From Forficula auricularia (taxonomy: Eukaryota > Arthropoda > Insecta > Dermaptera > Forficulidae), in contig JALMQS010000070.1 of NCBI GenBank assembly GCA_024734495.1, positions 13,841,295 through 13,905,294 of the forward strand: a stretch of DNA of 64,000 nucleotides, given 5' to 3'. A program made the translations under genes and the position numbers. The notes beneath the pieces are model-generated. The model had not been told where the DNA came from and did no database searches. It worked only from the letters and a program-made list of their open reading frames with translations. Positions 36,166 through 50,600 of this stretch are shown here, in pieces. The first letter of the stretch is position 1, and the number at the start of each line of letters is the position of its first letter.

Positions 36166-36545
36166 TGCATTTTTAGACTTCTGGGGGTCCACTGATTATG
36201 TATACAAAATTTGGTTGAGTTTACTCAAATGGCCTAGATTTTTAATTTTTAACTCCCCTTAATTTTGGGTCGATATGCACCAAAATCTAATCAGCTCTTA
36301 ATCTCAATGCCCCAAAACTAAGTGTAATTTTTTTTTGATATTCATACTAGTTTTTGAACTAGCTCATCTACAAAAAATTGGTAACGCATTTACTAACAGA
36401 CTAACAGACATTTTGACAAAACAATTATTATCTCGAAAAATATAATTTTTTCGATGATCACTTATTAAGGCTTTTTTGTAGAGCAAAATGTCATGGTTTC
36501 GCTCAATTTTTTTAATCAAAATAGTTTCAGCCGTTTTTGAGATGC
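36166..36545 (+). repeat. R repeat, second + copy
   Basis: Matches 14430-14830, including GGTCGATATGCACCAAAATC and ACTAACAGACATTTTGAC. Confidence 0.65.
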
Positions 36546-37439
36546 TCCCAAATTATTGTAAAAATAATTATGTAAATTATATAAATTGAAATTTGAAAAT
36601 AAAAACATTTTGTTAAAAAGAAAAAATATATATATTTGATATTAAAAATGTATATTTTCAAATTTTTTTTTCATGGAACGCAATCTTTATGTACTTTTGA
36701 TATAACGTGAACGAATTGTCTCTATAACTATAAATTTGTCCACTTTGAGTTTAACAGATGGCAGTACTTGATGGGAACGCCTGTATTTAGACAACCGCAA
36801 CAGACGCTAGCAATGTGAATGATCCGATGAGCCTTACAATACATTTATTTATAAATGTACTCAAACTAAGCAAAATCAGCGTTAAAAAAAATTCGTAACC
36901 AAAAATAATGTATGTGTTATAATTAATTTAAGATGAAGTGGAGCAAAAAGAAAGACTAAAAAATGCATATTCAAATGTTTATGACACATTTTCCCACAGC
37001 AAAATAATATATTTTTAAATTTGAAAAATTTTCTGGAAAATGTGTTAGTTATATGCTTCTAAAACTGAAATAAGTAAAAATAAAACACAAATACTTAACG
37101 CTAGGTCGAGACCATGTTCGAATTTCCACCAATTAGATTTTGGGCTCTCTAGCCCGATTCAAAATGCAGAAAACAATTTTTTAAATTATATTAATTAGAT
37201 TTTAATATAATCATAAATAAACAATTTATAATTAAGTTTATTATTTATTACAAGGGCCGCTCTAGCCTGAGAGCGTAGTGAGTTTAGAAAAAGCTTTCAC
37301 TTTTTCCTCCAATTTTCAAGTATGTACCTTATTCAGTTAGCCTATAGAATTATGAAAGTGGACAGACATTGTAGTGACATTATTAGCGTTTTATTTTGCG
37401 TTTGTTTTGAAGACTAAAAATTAGAAAATCAAATCATAT
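36546..37439. other. AT-rich intergenic DNA
   Basis: No gene or element recognised. Confidence 0.3.
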
Positions 37440-38250
37440 GTGTAGTCCAGTCACATTTTGCTCAAATGGACCCCTACGAGGAAAGTTTTGGGGTAGTTCT
37501 GATTTTTTGCATATATATGATTTTTGTGGTGCTGAAACTTGAACGTTTACTTCTACCACTTTTTTGTTAAAACTCTTAGATTTATAGATATCCAGAATTT
37601 TCCATGACACTTCTGAGGATTCGGATCATATCCTGTCATGGAAAATTCTGGATATCTATAAATCTAAGACTTTTATCAAAAAAGTAGTCCAAGTAAACGT
37701 TCAAGTCAATGAAATTGTCTAGAGAATGAGATAGAAAAAAATTGGAGTTTGTCAAAACTTCAACCTCATTGCGGCACGGATTACCATTTATCCAATTAAG
37801 ATGAGACTTTGTTTTAATCTTAGAAAATTTAACCTAGTTTAAAAATGTATAGAATGGTCTTTGTCGAAAATGTGCTCTTTCATGGTCAAAATACGAAAAT
37901 ATAGAAAAAAGTGGGAATTTTTGTCTGCTGGGACTTCAGAGGTCGAAAACTTGGATTTTGCGCTTGAGCCCGAACGAATGGTCGGAGAAAAAAAAACCTA
38001 AAAATAAAATTTGTAGGAAATTTTATGAGATTTCATTTTTAATAGGAAGGTTATTTACGAAAAGTTGATAGTTTTCGAGTTATAAGCGCCAAAAATGGAA
38101 ATTTTCACCTTTTTTGAATTTTCTACAATATTGCGTGATGAAATTTTAGTGGGAGACCTCAGAATTGGATTCAGCGCCCCAAAAAACATATATATGCAAA
38201 AAATCAGAACTACCCCAAAACTTTCCTGATAAAAACACAATTTGACTGAA
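37440..38250. repeat. F foldback repeat, compact copy upstream of NOP14
   Basis: Outer arms GTCCAGTCACATTTTG and CAATTTGACTGAAC. Centre at GAGGATTCGGATCATATCC with TAGATTTATAGATATCCAGA arms. It ends about 190 bp before the NOP14 start codon. Confidence 0.75.
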
Positions 38251-38438
38251 CTAGTGTTAGAAATATCAAACTACGCGCTCAAAATAGGGACTTTTTTAAT
38301 CGGTGTCCTAAGGTTGGCCAACCTGTCTACTCACTTTTTGATTTATCTAAAGTCTAAAGCACATGTTTTCATTTATACCTATGTTTTTTAACTAATTTCT
38401 TATATTAATTTTATTTGATTATTTAATTTAATTACAAA
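38251..38438 (+). promoter_or_regulatory. NOP14 upstream region
   Basis: About 190 bp separate the start codon from the end of a copy of the F foldback repeat. The promoter and 5' UTR therefore lie either in this short AT-rich stretch or inside the repeat. No clear TATA box or initiator was found. Confidence 0.3.
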
Positions 38439-38609
38439 ATGGCAAAAATAAAAAAGAAATCAAAAGTAGCCCCCAAAAAGGCAGCAGTTAAAAAATCAAT
38501 GAATCCTTTTGAAATTCATATTAATAGGCAAAAATATGAAATTTTAGGAAGAAAAATGAAACATGATCAAGGTCTTCCTGGAGTTTCTCGATCAAAGGCG
38601 CTTATAAAG
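38439..38609 (+). CDS. NOP14: NOP14 exon 1 (start codon)
   Basis: Codes for residues 1-57, from MAKIKKKSK to SRSKALIK, and ends in phase 0 at AAG|GTATTG. The ATG follows an A-rich context (TTACAAAATGG), good for insect initiation. Read past the donor, the frame stops 12 bases later, which supports the splice site. Confidence 0.92.
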
Positions 38610-41600
38610 GTATTGAAATAAATCATTTCTTAATTTAATTTTATTTATAAATAAATAAATCTATTAATGAATAATAAAATATTTAAAATCATATAGGTTA
38701 TTTTCCATGAGTATCAGAGTTGTTCAATTTCTAAGGAATATAAATCAACCAGTGTGTCTTCTGCTTAAGGTTGCCAGATTTATTTATTTAGCTGTTTAGC
38801 TAGTTTTACGGACAAGATGTCCAATACAGAAAAAGAAACATATACAGGATACAATATTAAAACAATATGGATATAATAAAATAACAGATAGGTATCAGAG
38901 AGAAAAAACAAACTTATTACACTGAAGTGGTTTTTACAATGTGGCTGATGGTTTTAAGATGATTTTTTTGAGTTGGTGAGGAGTTGTGCTGGAAAGGTCA
39001 AGATTGGTCGAGTGTTTATTTGCTAGTGTTTGAATTCTGTCAATGGCGTTGGTTTTACCGAAGTTAGTCGAGTGATGTGGAACTACAAACATATCTTGGG
39101 ATCTCGTGCTATGTGATGGGATTCTAAAATTTAGCTTAGATAGAATTTTTGGACACACGATTTTCCCAGAAATAAGTTTAAGCAGGAAGGAAATGTCATT
39201 GTAATCACGTCGTTGTTCCAGTGTGTTGAGTTTCAGGTGTGAAATTAGATAGTCATAATTCAGATTATCTATACTTATGCCTAGTTTATAATTAACCGTC
39301 CTCAAAAATGTATGCTGGACTCTTTCCAAGGATGCCTTATGTATCTCATACTAGGGGTTCCCGTATATACAGGATTTTCCACATTTTATCCCGGTGTCCT
39401 TAGAAAGTATCTCGGAACATCTATTTTTCTCGTATTCCATGAATTTATATAGGGTCTTTCAAAAGTAGCGTCTAGATGTTTTTTAAAACATGTAAATACT
39501 TTTTTTTTAATGCAATCGAATGCACCAGTAAAGAGTGCAGCCCCTAAAGGATCTCGAAAGACCCTTGCATTACCGAAGAGAAGGAAAAGTTGATTAAGTG
39601 AGAGGGTGTGTAGGCGTAGGTGTCTATGCACTCGGGTTTTGAAGGTATGAAGATTATAAGTGCTGGGAGAGAGTTCCAGTTCCTTGAAGTCATGGAGATA
39701 TACGTATTGGCGAATGAAGTGGTCCGGCACTTTTCTAATTTGACCGCGAAAGAGTGTTGGGAGTCGGCAAAACGCGTGCTACGTGCAAAGCATGCTTTGG
39801 GGGGAATTATTGATTTTATCTCATCAGAGCACCTGCCGTGATAGTATCTATAGAAAAGGGAAAGGGCAGAGACGTTTCTTAGATGAGCCAGCGAGTCGAG
39901 GGAGTCGGTGAGGGTAGAATCGTCAATTAGTCTGACGGCTCGTTTCTGAATTGCATCCAGGGTAGCAAGGGAATATTTAGAGGCTCCTCTCCATAGATGA
40001 GATCCGCATTCGAGACAGGGGCGGATGTGGGCCTTGTAGATGTGAGAAGATGTGGGGCCTTGTAAAATCTTTTTGATTTTTCTGTTGTTTTTTATTTTTA
40101 TATAAATATGGCTCATAACAATTATATGTGAAAAATGACATAATTTAAATGTCCACCACGAGCAACTCTAAATGTTTAAAAAAAAAAAACAGGCTCTCAT
40201 ACGAACACCTAAATTTTGAAGGACGCGTTCACACATTTTAGCATCAAGTTTATCACTTTCGACCCCAATGTTGTTTTTCAGCTGTGCAATTGTTGTTGGC
40301 TTATTCACATAGAAAAGTTTTTGTTTTGCCTAGAGTAGCAGAGTTGTTGATTCACAAAGAGGTTGTCTCTGCTTGATGCAAATAAACATACACACATATA
40401 TATCGAGATGATATATCTGTATATATATTATTTATTTGTTTGATAAATAAATAAATAAATAAATAATATATATATACAGATATATCATCTCGATATATAT
40501 GTGTGTATGTTTATTTGCATTAAGCAGAGGACAACTCTTTGTTTCTCTTGTGTATTCACATAGACTTTACTTTACAAAAAACTCCAAAGGAAGTAATCTA
40601 ATGGGGTTAAATCACACGATTTTAGTCACCATTACGTGAAATTAATCGTCCTGGAAACTTAGACCGCAATAGCTCAATGTAACTTTAATGCGTTGGTTCT
40701 AGCATGTAACTATCCATGGTTAAAATTGTACATGTGTCCACTTCACAAATGTCAAAGGTGAAATAAAAAAATAGCGTTCAGAAATTATTTACTATTAACA
40801 TCTACACGACTTTTGAAAGACCCTTTATTTAAGAGTCAAAAAGTTTCCTGTCTTTAATCTATTATTTCCTAAAATCATGCGAATTCAATTCACTATGACT
40901 ATGAGTTGTCAATGTCTTCACCTCTTCAGCATCCTTACTCATAATGTCCATGCTGAGAAAATTGTTTTCCTTGTTGACTATGCACTGGTAATGCAGCGTA
41001 ATATCTCTTGGACATAAAAACAATGGAAAGTATATTACAGTGCTTAGTGAATATGGACAAATCTTCTTCTAAGTTCTATACCTATGTTTTGGAAAACAAG
41101 GAATTGTTAAAATGTGCGAAAGATTCTAGAAAATAGTGCAGTAGAGCTAATTGTGTTCATATGTCATTCTTACCAATTAAATTATATCGTCGCCTTTGCG
41201 TGTACAACCTGCTAAATCCATTTTTTATCATATATGACATATTAATACCGTTCCAAGTAAAACTGCTACTTAAGGTAGTTGTTTCGAGACAATACTAGCA
41301 AAAAGTTAATGCTAGAGTGTATAGAAGAGACAATAAGGATTCATAATTCATTAGCCCAAAACTTTTTGCTATTTATGTACCACTTCTAGTCATTCCCGTG
41401 CTCGTTTGACAAATCGGACAACATTGTCCGAGCTTGAATATTTTCATCATAGAAATGACAGACAAAATACATTATAAAGGTCGATTTATTAAACATAAAG
41501 TTCTTAATAAACGATTAAAAGCTGTTGCGACAATGGCTGAAGCGAAAAAAGTACTAAAGTTAACACATGTTTTAGGTTAAATACATGCGTTGTTGCCATC

Positions 41601-44600
41601 TTGTTTTTAGTGTAAATTTTTCATTATTTATTATTATCTCAGAAAATGTGTTGTAACTATGAATTGAAATTTTCTTAAAAAATGTATTGGTTATTGTTTA
41701 ATGTTGGTTTAGTTTTTTATAACACTGCTAAGTAGAGTTTGTTAATTATAATTAAATATGTATGTATACTTTCCGATATCCTTTATAGTGCAATGTATAA
41801 GAGTCTGAAAAACTCTATCTTTGAAATTTAATATCACCGGAACTATATTATTTATAAATTTCGTTTTACCACCAATCGATGCGCAAGTATTTAAATAATA
41901 ATCTGTAAATTTCAAAAAAATCCTAAGAAAACCCATATGGTGAAACAACTACCTTAAAATTACGATCGTAAGTTGTAGAAAAATAGTTTCTTTCCATAAC
42001 AATATTAATTTTGTTTGTTTTTTCTCTGCCCTGTAAAATTTCCTTGTTGTAAGTTAGCAGGTTTACTCTCTTAAGGCGACGATATAGGATATTTAATGTA
42101 TTGTTTTAGCTATTTTATATGCTTTGAAGTTACTAAGGTACACTAATAGTAAATTCACAAACCTATTATACACTGTTACTAGATCCTATGTCAAAATAAT
42201 AAATTTAAAAAGTTCTCAAAGTGAATATAAGACTTCATTTTTCTGATAAAAGTAGTCTTTAAATTTCCTAGGAAATCTCACGAGATTGTCATCAACTGGA
42301 ATTAATTATTTGTGAGAAAAGTTGTTTTCACCCTCTTCGGGAATGCCATCCATGCCAATTAACTGTCCGGGATTTGCCTCACAGAAGTCATTTGGTCCGG
42401 ATTGCTAATTTTGGCACTTCGGGTTCCGGTTCCCAAAACAACCCTTCTAACATATAATTCTAGTAGATGAAAATTTTGTGATTTCCATAAAAGTGTCCCG
42501 TATATCATTACTAAATATCTAGCAACCCTAGTGCTTGACATAAATAAGTAAAATTAAAGAGAAATCAATGAGGTTGTCCTCTGCTTGATGCAATTAAACA
42601 TATACATATTTATGTTTGGATATGTCTATGTTTATTCGTATCAAGCAGAGGACATCCTCATTGATTTCTCTTTATGAATCAACAACTCTGCTACTCTCGG
42701 CAAAACAAAATATTTTCAATTAAATAAATATGTTGAAGGAGACAATAAAAGAGTGTGTCTTCTGCTGGAATTATTCCAGTAGAAGCCACACTCTTTTATT
42801 GTCTCCTTCAACATATAAAAATTCTGCTACTCTCGGCACAAAAACTTTCAATTTAAATAAATATGTATTATATTATATATATTTGAAATAAATATTTAGT
42901 GTTATAAAATTCTTCCAGAACTTAAGTGACTTAATTTTTAAATTGAAAGGTTTTTATAGTCACAAACTAATAAAGACAGTAATTTTATTTATTTTAGTGA
43001 ATTAATAAAATAAAAAATAATAATTAAATAAAAATAATGTCTTTTATTAGTTTGTGATTATAAAAACCTTTCAATTTAAAAATAATAAATATTTATATTT
43101 AAGTTTATCAAGCAAGGAAACATTCTTAGATTTATTCCTTAGAGCAGTGTTTCCCAACCTTTTTCGATTCAGGGAACATTAGAAATGTTTAACTAAACTC
43201 TTAGTACCTGACTGCCCAACAATGAAAATGCCTCGGGCTCAAAAATACCTGATTCTTATGTATTTCCACCTGCTGAATCCAAAAATCACCTTAAAAATGA
43301 CCGATTAGCTTTTGTTTTGGAGATATTATCGGTCAAAAAGGCGAAAAGGGCCATTTTGACATATTTTCCAATCCCATTAGATATTAAACAGGAATATTTG
43401 ATATCACAATATTTTGTTGAAGTAATAGAAAACAACTTCTTCTTTGATTTACAAATTACGCCTTATTTTTAGCTCAATTAGAAATCGAGTTATAACTAAA
43501 AAACTAGAACTACGTGATTATAAAGGATAAAAACATATGGTCTTACATTTTTAGTTAAACTCGAGTTCTAATTGAGTTTTGAACAAGTGGTAATTTGAAA
43601 ATCAAAGAGGAAGCTGTTTTCTATTACGTCAACAAAATATTTTTATTTCAAATATTGCTGTTTAATATTTAATGTGACTCGAAAATAGGTCAAAATGGCC
43701 TTTTTCGTCGTTTATTATTATTATAACCACTACAAATTCAAACTTTTTTCGGAATATAAGTAGGTACTTTTCCTTTATTTTGGTTCACAATGAATAGAAA
43801 AATCATGAAATAAACTTTAGGTCAAGGAAAAAAATTTCTACAGTTGTGTAATATTTAAATGCAAAATGTATTATTTTAGGTGAATCCTTAACAATGAGTC
43901 CCGAAATCCCGGTTGAAAATCACTAGATCACTACCATATATATTGTATATAAATTAATATATTTTTTAATATTTTTCAGCGTAAAGATACATTACTCCAG
44001 GAGTATAATCAAAAAGATAAAGTAAATGTATTTAAGGATAATCGAATTGGAGAACGTAATGCATCGATGACCTCAGAAGATAAAATTCTTGCCCGATTTA
44101 CTGCTCATCAGAAGAAAGCTCATAAAGCAACAAAGTATAATTTAGCTGATGATGTGGAAGAGCTAACTCACAAAGGGCGAGCATTGACTGATATTGAAAT
44201 GCAGGAAGATCCTCGTAGTGATTTCGAAGATGATGACGATGATGATCTTATGAATGGAAAAAGTTACAAGGGAGGAAATCTTAGCTGTAAGTAAAAATTA
44301 ATATAATCTTATTTATTATTGAAACTTATATGTGGAGCGACCTTAAGGTAGTTCTTTCACAAATGCAAAAATTCAAGAAGTCTTAGAAACTTGGAATATG
44401 TTATTAAAAGCATAATAAACACACTGTTAAATTAATTTTTAAGGATTTAGGTGTCGGTTCTAGGTGAAACATTATAAGTAACTTATGAGGAGAATTTTCT
44501 AGGTTAGGTTTCACAAAAAGGAAATATTAAAACAAATGTAAGTGTATTTTGAGTTTGATTCATTCGATATATATTTCGGGTTATTAGTCCATCTTCAAGA

Positions 44601-47600
44601 GTTCAAATTCAGATTTTATTTGAACTTCTGAAGATGGAGCTAACCCGAAATATATATCGAATGAATCAAACTCAAAATAAACATACATTTGTTTTAATAT
44701 TTCCTTTTTGTGAAACCTAACCTAGAAAATTCTCCTCATAAGTTACACTGTTAAAATTTGAAGCCGATTTACCACACAAAACATGAAATTATAAATGAAA
44801 TTTTTTACATATGGTAGCATGGGAAAGGGTGGGAAAATGATCATTATTTTATTTTTTTTGATTGAAGGACTTTCGCCATCTTGATGAAAAACTAATATTT
44901 GTTAGAATAATATATTGGGAGTAAATTAAAAAAAAATTGAAATTATTTACCAAAAATATAAAAAAAAACATATTTGGGCGATTATTTTTAGTGGAGGGGA
45001 TAAAATATCAATGGCTTGGAAACGATTCATTCATAAAGATAATATAGTAGTGTAAAAAGTACAGTCACGTTAAAAAACATTTTAACACTGTTCATATTTA
45101 TAAGAGTGGTTACGAGGCTAAAACTTTTTGTGTGGATTGTCGCAAAAGAAGCTTAAAATTTGAATTATTAAACGGTTTTTGGGTCGCTCAGAAGCTAATG
45201 AATGCGAATAAGTCCATAAACAACAATAAATAAAAATTAATGTTTTTAAAATCCCATCCCCATAAGAAAACATATTCAAAAGAAATAAAAGGTAGACTGA
45301 GGATACCCGAAGAAAGTAATAAATCCTTTTATACTAAAAAGAATAAACCTAATTTATTGTTAGATTAACTCGAATCACAAGATTGTCGGGTTCCACGCTT
45401 ACCATCCAAACGGAAAAGGGTTCCACATTCGAAAAAGTTTGAGAAACACTGCTATAGATTATTTAGAGTAGCTAGCAATGTTTTCAGACGGTCCAAGGAT
45501 CAAGGGAATAAATTGTCTGAACAAATTATGTAAAAATGTATATAAATGTAAAAAGGGTCTTCAAATAAAGACACTATTATTATTATTATATATTATCTAG
45601 CAATGGATTCAAGGTAATTATATTATATTATGTCTGGGTTGATTTTGATGATTGTGAATGATTCATATGTACTTATTTTTAGAGCCTGATGAACCCATAA
45701 TAAATTGGCGAAACGTCGCAATTGATCGCATGTTTTAACACTGTGTTTATAATTGTTCCTTTTTTTCGTCTGATTTGCTCTAATAATAATAATGGAACTG
45801 AATAACAATAATGCTAATTTATTGTATAATTAAAGTTGTAGGGAAATAAGGGCTATATCTTTTATGCAGATAATTTATATTTTATTTTCAACATTTCGTC
45901 AACTGTTGTTGATGACTTGCCTTGATATGTTTACTAAGAAAGAATAATTATAAATTATATTTAAAAAAAAACTAAAAAACATGCTTATAAAAAGTACAAA
46001 ATAATGTAATACTTAATCAAAATGTGTGGGGCGCAGAAACTTTTATTTAATTTCGACAAAGTGCCCCACGCTTTTTGACTTTTTAGTCGTAATTATTTTT
46101 ATAGAGAAAAGTTTGCGGAATTTAACAGCATGAAATGTATTTATTTTTATATAATTTCATTTAAATTGGGTAGGTAAACAATTATTTATATAGAGAAATG
46201 TTTGCGGGATTTAACAGAACAAAAGTCACATTGATACATACAAGTTAACTACTAATTTATTGTATAATTCAGAAAATTTCCAAAAATAGACTTGAACACA
46301 GTCGATTCTGACTGACTCATTTTTTTGGTCGATATATTCACATATTTTATTTTTATTTTTCAGCTGACTTTGTAAGTAATGCCCATTTCGGCGGAGGAAT
46401 ACTTAGTAAAAGTGAAGATTCTAAAAATGGAGATATTCCCCAAAGTCGTAAAGATTTAATTGATCAATTAATATTGGAATCTAAAAAACGAAAAGCTGAA
46501 AAAATGCAAACCAAGGAGAAAACGCTAGCTATGACAGAAAAACTGGATGCCGATTGGAAAAATATTTTTTCGACAATTGTTCCCGCAAAGACAAAACAAG
46601 AGGAAAAAGACACGACTAAAGATGATTATGATATTTATGTCCAGCAATTGAAATTTGATCGACGAGGACAGGTATATATTGTTAATTGTTATTAATTATC
46701 TATACAAGATAAAGCCACTATTATTATCATAACTAAAATTATTCAATTCGAAAATTAAGAAAGAACATTTTAATTGAAGGGCCTGGTTGGCAGACAAAGT
46801 GGATTTTAATATTTTTTATCTGAAGCTATAGCTCTGAGCTAGTTGTCTTTATATAAAAAACTTATAGGAATCCCTTGATTAGTGCGGTTAATAAAATAAT
46901 AACTAGCAAAAAGTTAATGCTAGAGTATATAGAACAGACAATAAGGATTCATAATTCATAAGCCCAAAACTTTTTGCTGTTAATGTACCACTACTAGCCA
47001 ATCCCGTGCTCGTTTGGCAAATCTAGCAACACTGTCCGAGCTTCTATATATTTTATAATAGAAATGTCAGATAAAGTACATTATAAAGGTTGATTTATAA
47101 AACAAAATGTTCTTAATAAGCGATTGAAAGCTGTTGCGACAATGGCTGAAGCGAAAAAAGTCAAAAAAGTACTAAAGTTAACCCGCTTTTTAGGTTAAAT
47201 AAATGCGTTGTTGCCAGCTTGTTTTTAGTGTAAATTTTTCATTATTTATTCATTATTATCTCAGAAACTGTGTTGTAACTATGAATTAAAATTTTCTTAA
47301 AAAATGTATTAGTTATTGTTTAATGTTGGTTTAGTTTTTTATTACAATGGTAAGAAGAGTTTCTTAATTATATAATTAAATATGTATGTAAACTTTCCGA
47401 TATCCCGATAGTGCAATGTATAAGAGTGAAAAACTCTTGGAATTTAATTTAATGTCTAATAATTTAATATCTCCGGAACTATATTGTTCATAAATTTCGT
47501 TTTGCCACCAATCGATACAAAACTATTTAAATAATAATCTATCTTAATTTCAAAAAAATCCTAAGCAAACCCATATGGTGAAACAACTACCTTAATATGA

Positions 47601-50600
47601 TAACATATATCTGTATGCTTCTCAAACGAGATACTAAATAACCATCAAATTTTATACATCAACTATATAATTATATACTTTTTGATTTATCGAGTTTTTT
47701 TTACTGTAACTTTGAATAGCATATAATCCCCGGCTACCTTAATTTATTATATTAATGTTACCTGAGGTTTACTGAGAAATTTAAGATGAAATTTTAGAAA
47801 ATAAATATTTGTAGATTTATGACTAAAAAATCAAAAATTCCATTCACGCTACTTTCAATTTATTTATTCAATTTCTTATTCATTGCACTTTCAGCCAACT
47901 GATAAGCTAAAAAGTGAGGAGGAAATTGCTAAAGAAGAATTTGAGCGATTGAAAAAATTGGAGCAAGATCGATTAAATCGAATGCAAGGAATTACTTCTG
48001 AAGATAACAAACCTAAACATAGATCTGCTGATGATTTGGATGACGGGTAAGTAATCAATTAGTTTCTTATTTAGGGTGTTTCAATAATACAGGAATTTAG
48101 AATCTGGCAAAGCTTCAGCTATATTAATTCTGCATTCTTATAACACTTCTTAATCAATTTCCTATTTGTCTATCTTTCGTCAATTACATGACCCATTAAG
48201 ATGTTACAAAAATACACATATCGATATCCAGTGTATTGAGGCATACCTTCTAATGAAAGCAGTCCACGTGGTTGTAAAAAAATAAGACTATAGAGGTTTT
48301 ATTATTTTACATTTATTTGTTAAACCGACGTTTCGGAGATTTATTCTCTCCTTCTTCAGGGTAACAAAAAGTCAATGAAAGTAGTTCAAATCATAATTAC
48401 TTCCTGTCTCCTTTGACAATGCCAAAAAAAACATTATAAAAAATTTTCATCTCGAATAGAAATAAAGTAAAAATCAATATTGCTTTTTACTTTATTTCTA
48501 TTCGAGATGAAAAATTTTTATAATGTTTTTTTGGCATTGTCAAAGGAGACAGAAAGTAATTATGATTTGAACTACTTTCATTGACTTTTTGTTACCCTGA
48601 AGAAGGAGAATAAATCTCCGAAACGTCGGTTTAACAAATAAATGTAAAATAATAAAACCTCTAGTCTTATTTTTTTACAACCACCGAGGACTGCTTTCAT
48701 CAACATCCAATTGCATATTTATACCAGTCCGTCTCCTAAAGAAAAACTCTATCAATACCTTCTAATCCTAGGAAAAATAAGGTCAATTAACCCCTAAAAA
48801 CATCCTCTCCCAAATTACATTTTTTAATCAATATGGGTGCATCCCTAAACTAATAAGCAATGTAAGCCATTGAATGGACCCCGCCATAATAGCAAACAGC
48901 CCTCATAGAAAGTACTTAATGGGAATGAGCTACATTAAGAATCAAAAATTTTTCTTGCTATTAACTTACTTATTAATCATGAAATATGAGCTAAGATTGA
49001 AAGTGGCAGTCCCCTCTCCACAGATGCGAACCATGTACGAGACGTGGGCGGATTTGAGCCTTCTATATAGTAGGGTAAGAAGTTAAGTGAAAGTGAACAA
49101 GCGAATATTAACAAAGCTTACTTATATTAAAATGGACAATTTTAGAGGGTTTAAGAACGAGCCGCTGTGCATCTCCTAAGGTGACTCATTACAAAACACC
49201 TCTCCCTTGGCTCTATCCATGGAAGTAAAGGCTAGCCAGTTACGATATCCCCCTCTAGTACGACCTGACGGGATCCAGAGAAAAGGTGAACAACACTTCT
49301 GGAGTCTTTCTGTACCTTTTCCCTATTAGTCGCCTCTTACGACAAGCAGGGAATACTGCTGGTCTATTCTACTCCCAACCCGCAGGGCTTAGATGCAAAT
49401 AAACATATACATATATACCTATATATTCAATACAACCTCCATCGTTTGTTATGTGGCTAGCTTGCAATAACAAAACGAATTTATCTACACCCACTCGGGT
49501 AATTGAGCCCATGAGTAATAAAAATAACAGATAAAATATTGATGATGAAAGTCAAAGCCTAGAAATTACAGTTCCAAACAAATAAATTATAATTATTCGA
49601 TAAAATACTTTGTAGGTTTCACATTAAGATATAAAAAATAAAACAAATTTATTTTTAGAGAATCTTTAATCTCGATATATATATTTCGGGGGACTAACCC
49701 ATCTTCAGGAGAAACAGAAAGTAAATGACCTGAAATATATATATCGAGATTAAAGATTCTCCAAAAATAAATTCGTTTTATTTTTTATTTCTTAATGTGA
49801 AACCTACCAAGTATTTTATCCAATAATTTTAAAAAATGTTTCACCAAGTACCAACACCAAATTCCTTAAAAACCAAATAAATTATATATATACATATTTA
49901 TATTTAGTATATAAATATGTTTATTAGTGAGAATAATCTCTTTGATTTCTCTGTGAATCAACAACGCAGCTAATCTGGCAAAACAAAATCTTTTCAATAA
50001 ACTAGTTCCTTGATAAAAAATAAAAATAAATGGGGTTCCCCTCCTAATTTGTTTAGGGGTTTGTCCCCTAGACGGGTAGCCGATCAAGGCTGAAGAGTCC
50101 CATCCAACCTTTCCCTATTAGTCGCCTCTTACGACAAGCAGGGATTACTGCGGCTGTGGGTTTTCCAAATTCTGCTCAGTTTTAACCATTTATATTAAAT
50201 TTAGAACTTTAAAAATTATATTTTTTGTAGTTTTGAACTCATGGATACAATCACAGATGAATCGGAAATCATTTATGATAAAGATGGAAAACTAATTACA
50301 AAATTAGAAGAAGATGATACGTCGGAAGAAGAGGAGGATGAACTAGAAGATGAGGAAGATGAAGAAGAAGAAGAAAGTGAAGGAGATGATAATGAAGAAA
50401 TTGAAGGGGATGATAATGAAGAAAAAGAAGAAAGTGAAGGAGATGATAATGACGATGAAGATGATGACGAACATGATGATTTATCCGATTTAAGAGCTTC
50501 TAGTGATGATGAAGAAGATTCTGGTATGTTTTTACTAAATTTACATTTAGAAATATTTATCTCTTTTTGTAATCAAAATTCATTAATCAAAACTTTCTTT

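Larger units (their letters stand above)
39449..40828 (-). mobile_element. Tc1/mariner-type element, with a LINE and a foldback inside
   Basis: Inverted ends GGGTCTTTCAAAAGTAG (39452) and CTTTTGAAAGACCC (about 40809). The - strand keeps transposase codons: CDLTPLDYFLW with the third acidic residue, then KVYVNKPTTIAQLKNNI, MCERVLQNLGVRMRAC. A LINE scrap (39500-40100) and the 40314-40552 foldback interrupt it. Confidence 0.65.
38610..43979 (+). other. NOP14 intron 1
   Basis: 5.4 kb, holding LINE scraps, a mariner-like element, MITE B, several foldbacks and one hAT-like end. No coding exon was recognised within it. Confidence 0.85.
48047..50230 (+). other. NOP14 intron 4
   Basis: 2.2 kb, holding two Penelope-type insertions and two copies of a LINE-tail-like repeat (about 49140-49390 and 50095-50165) sharing CCTATTAGTCGCCTCTTACG. 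Confidence 0.75.
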
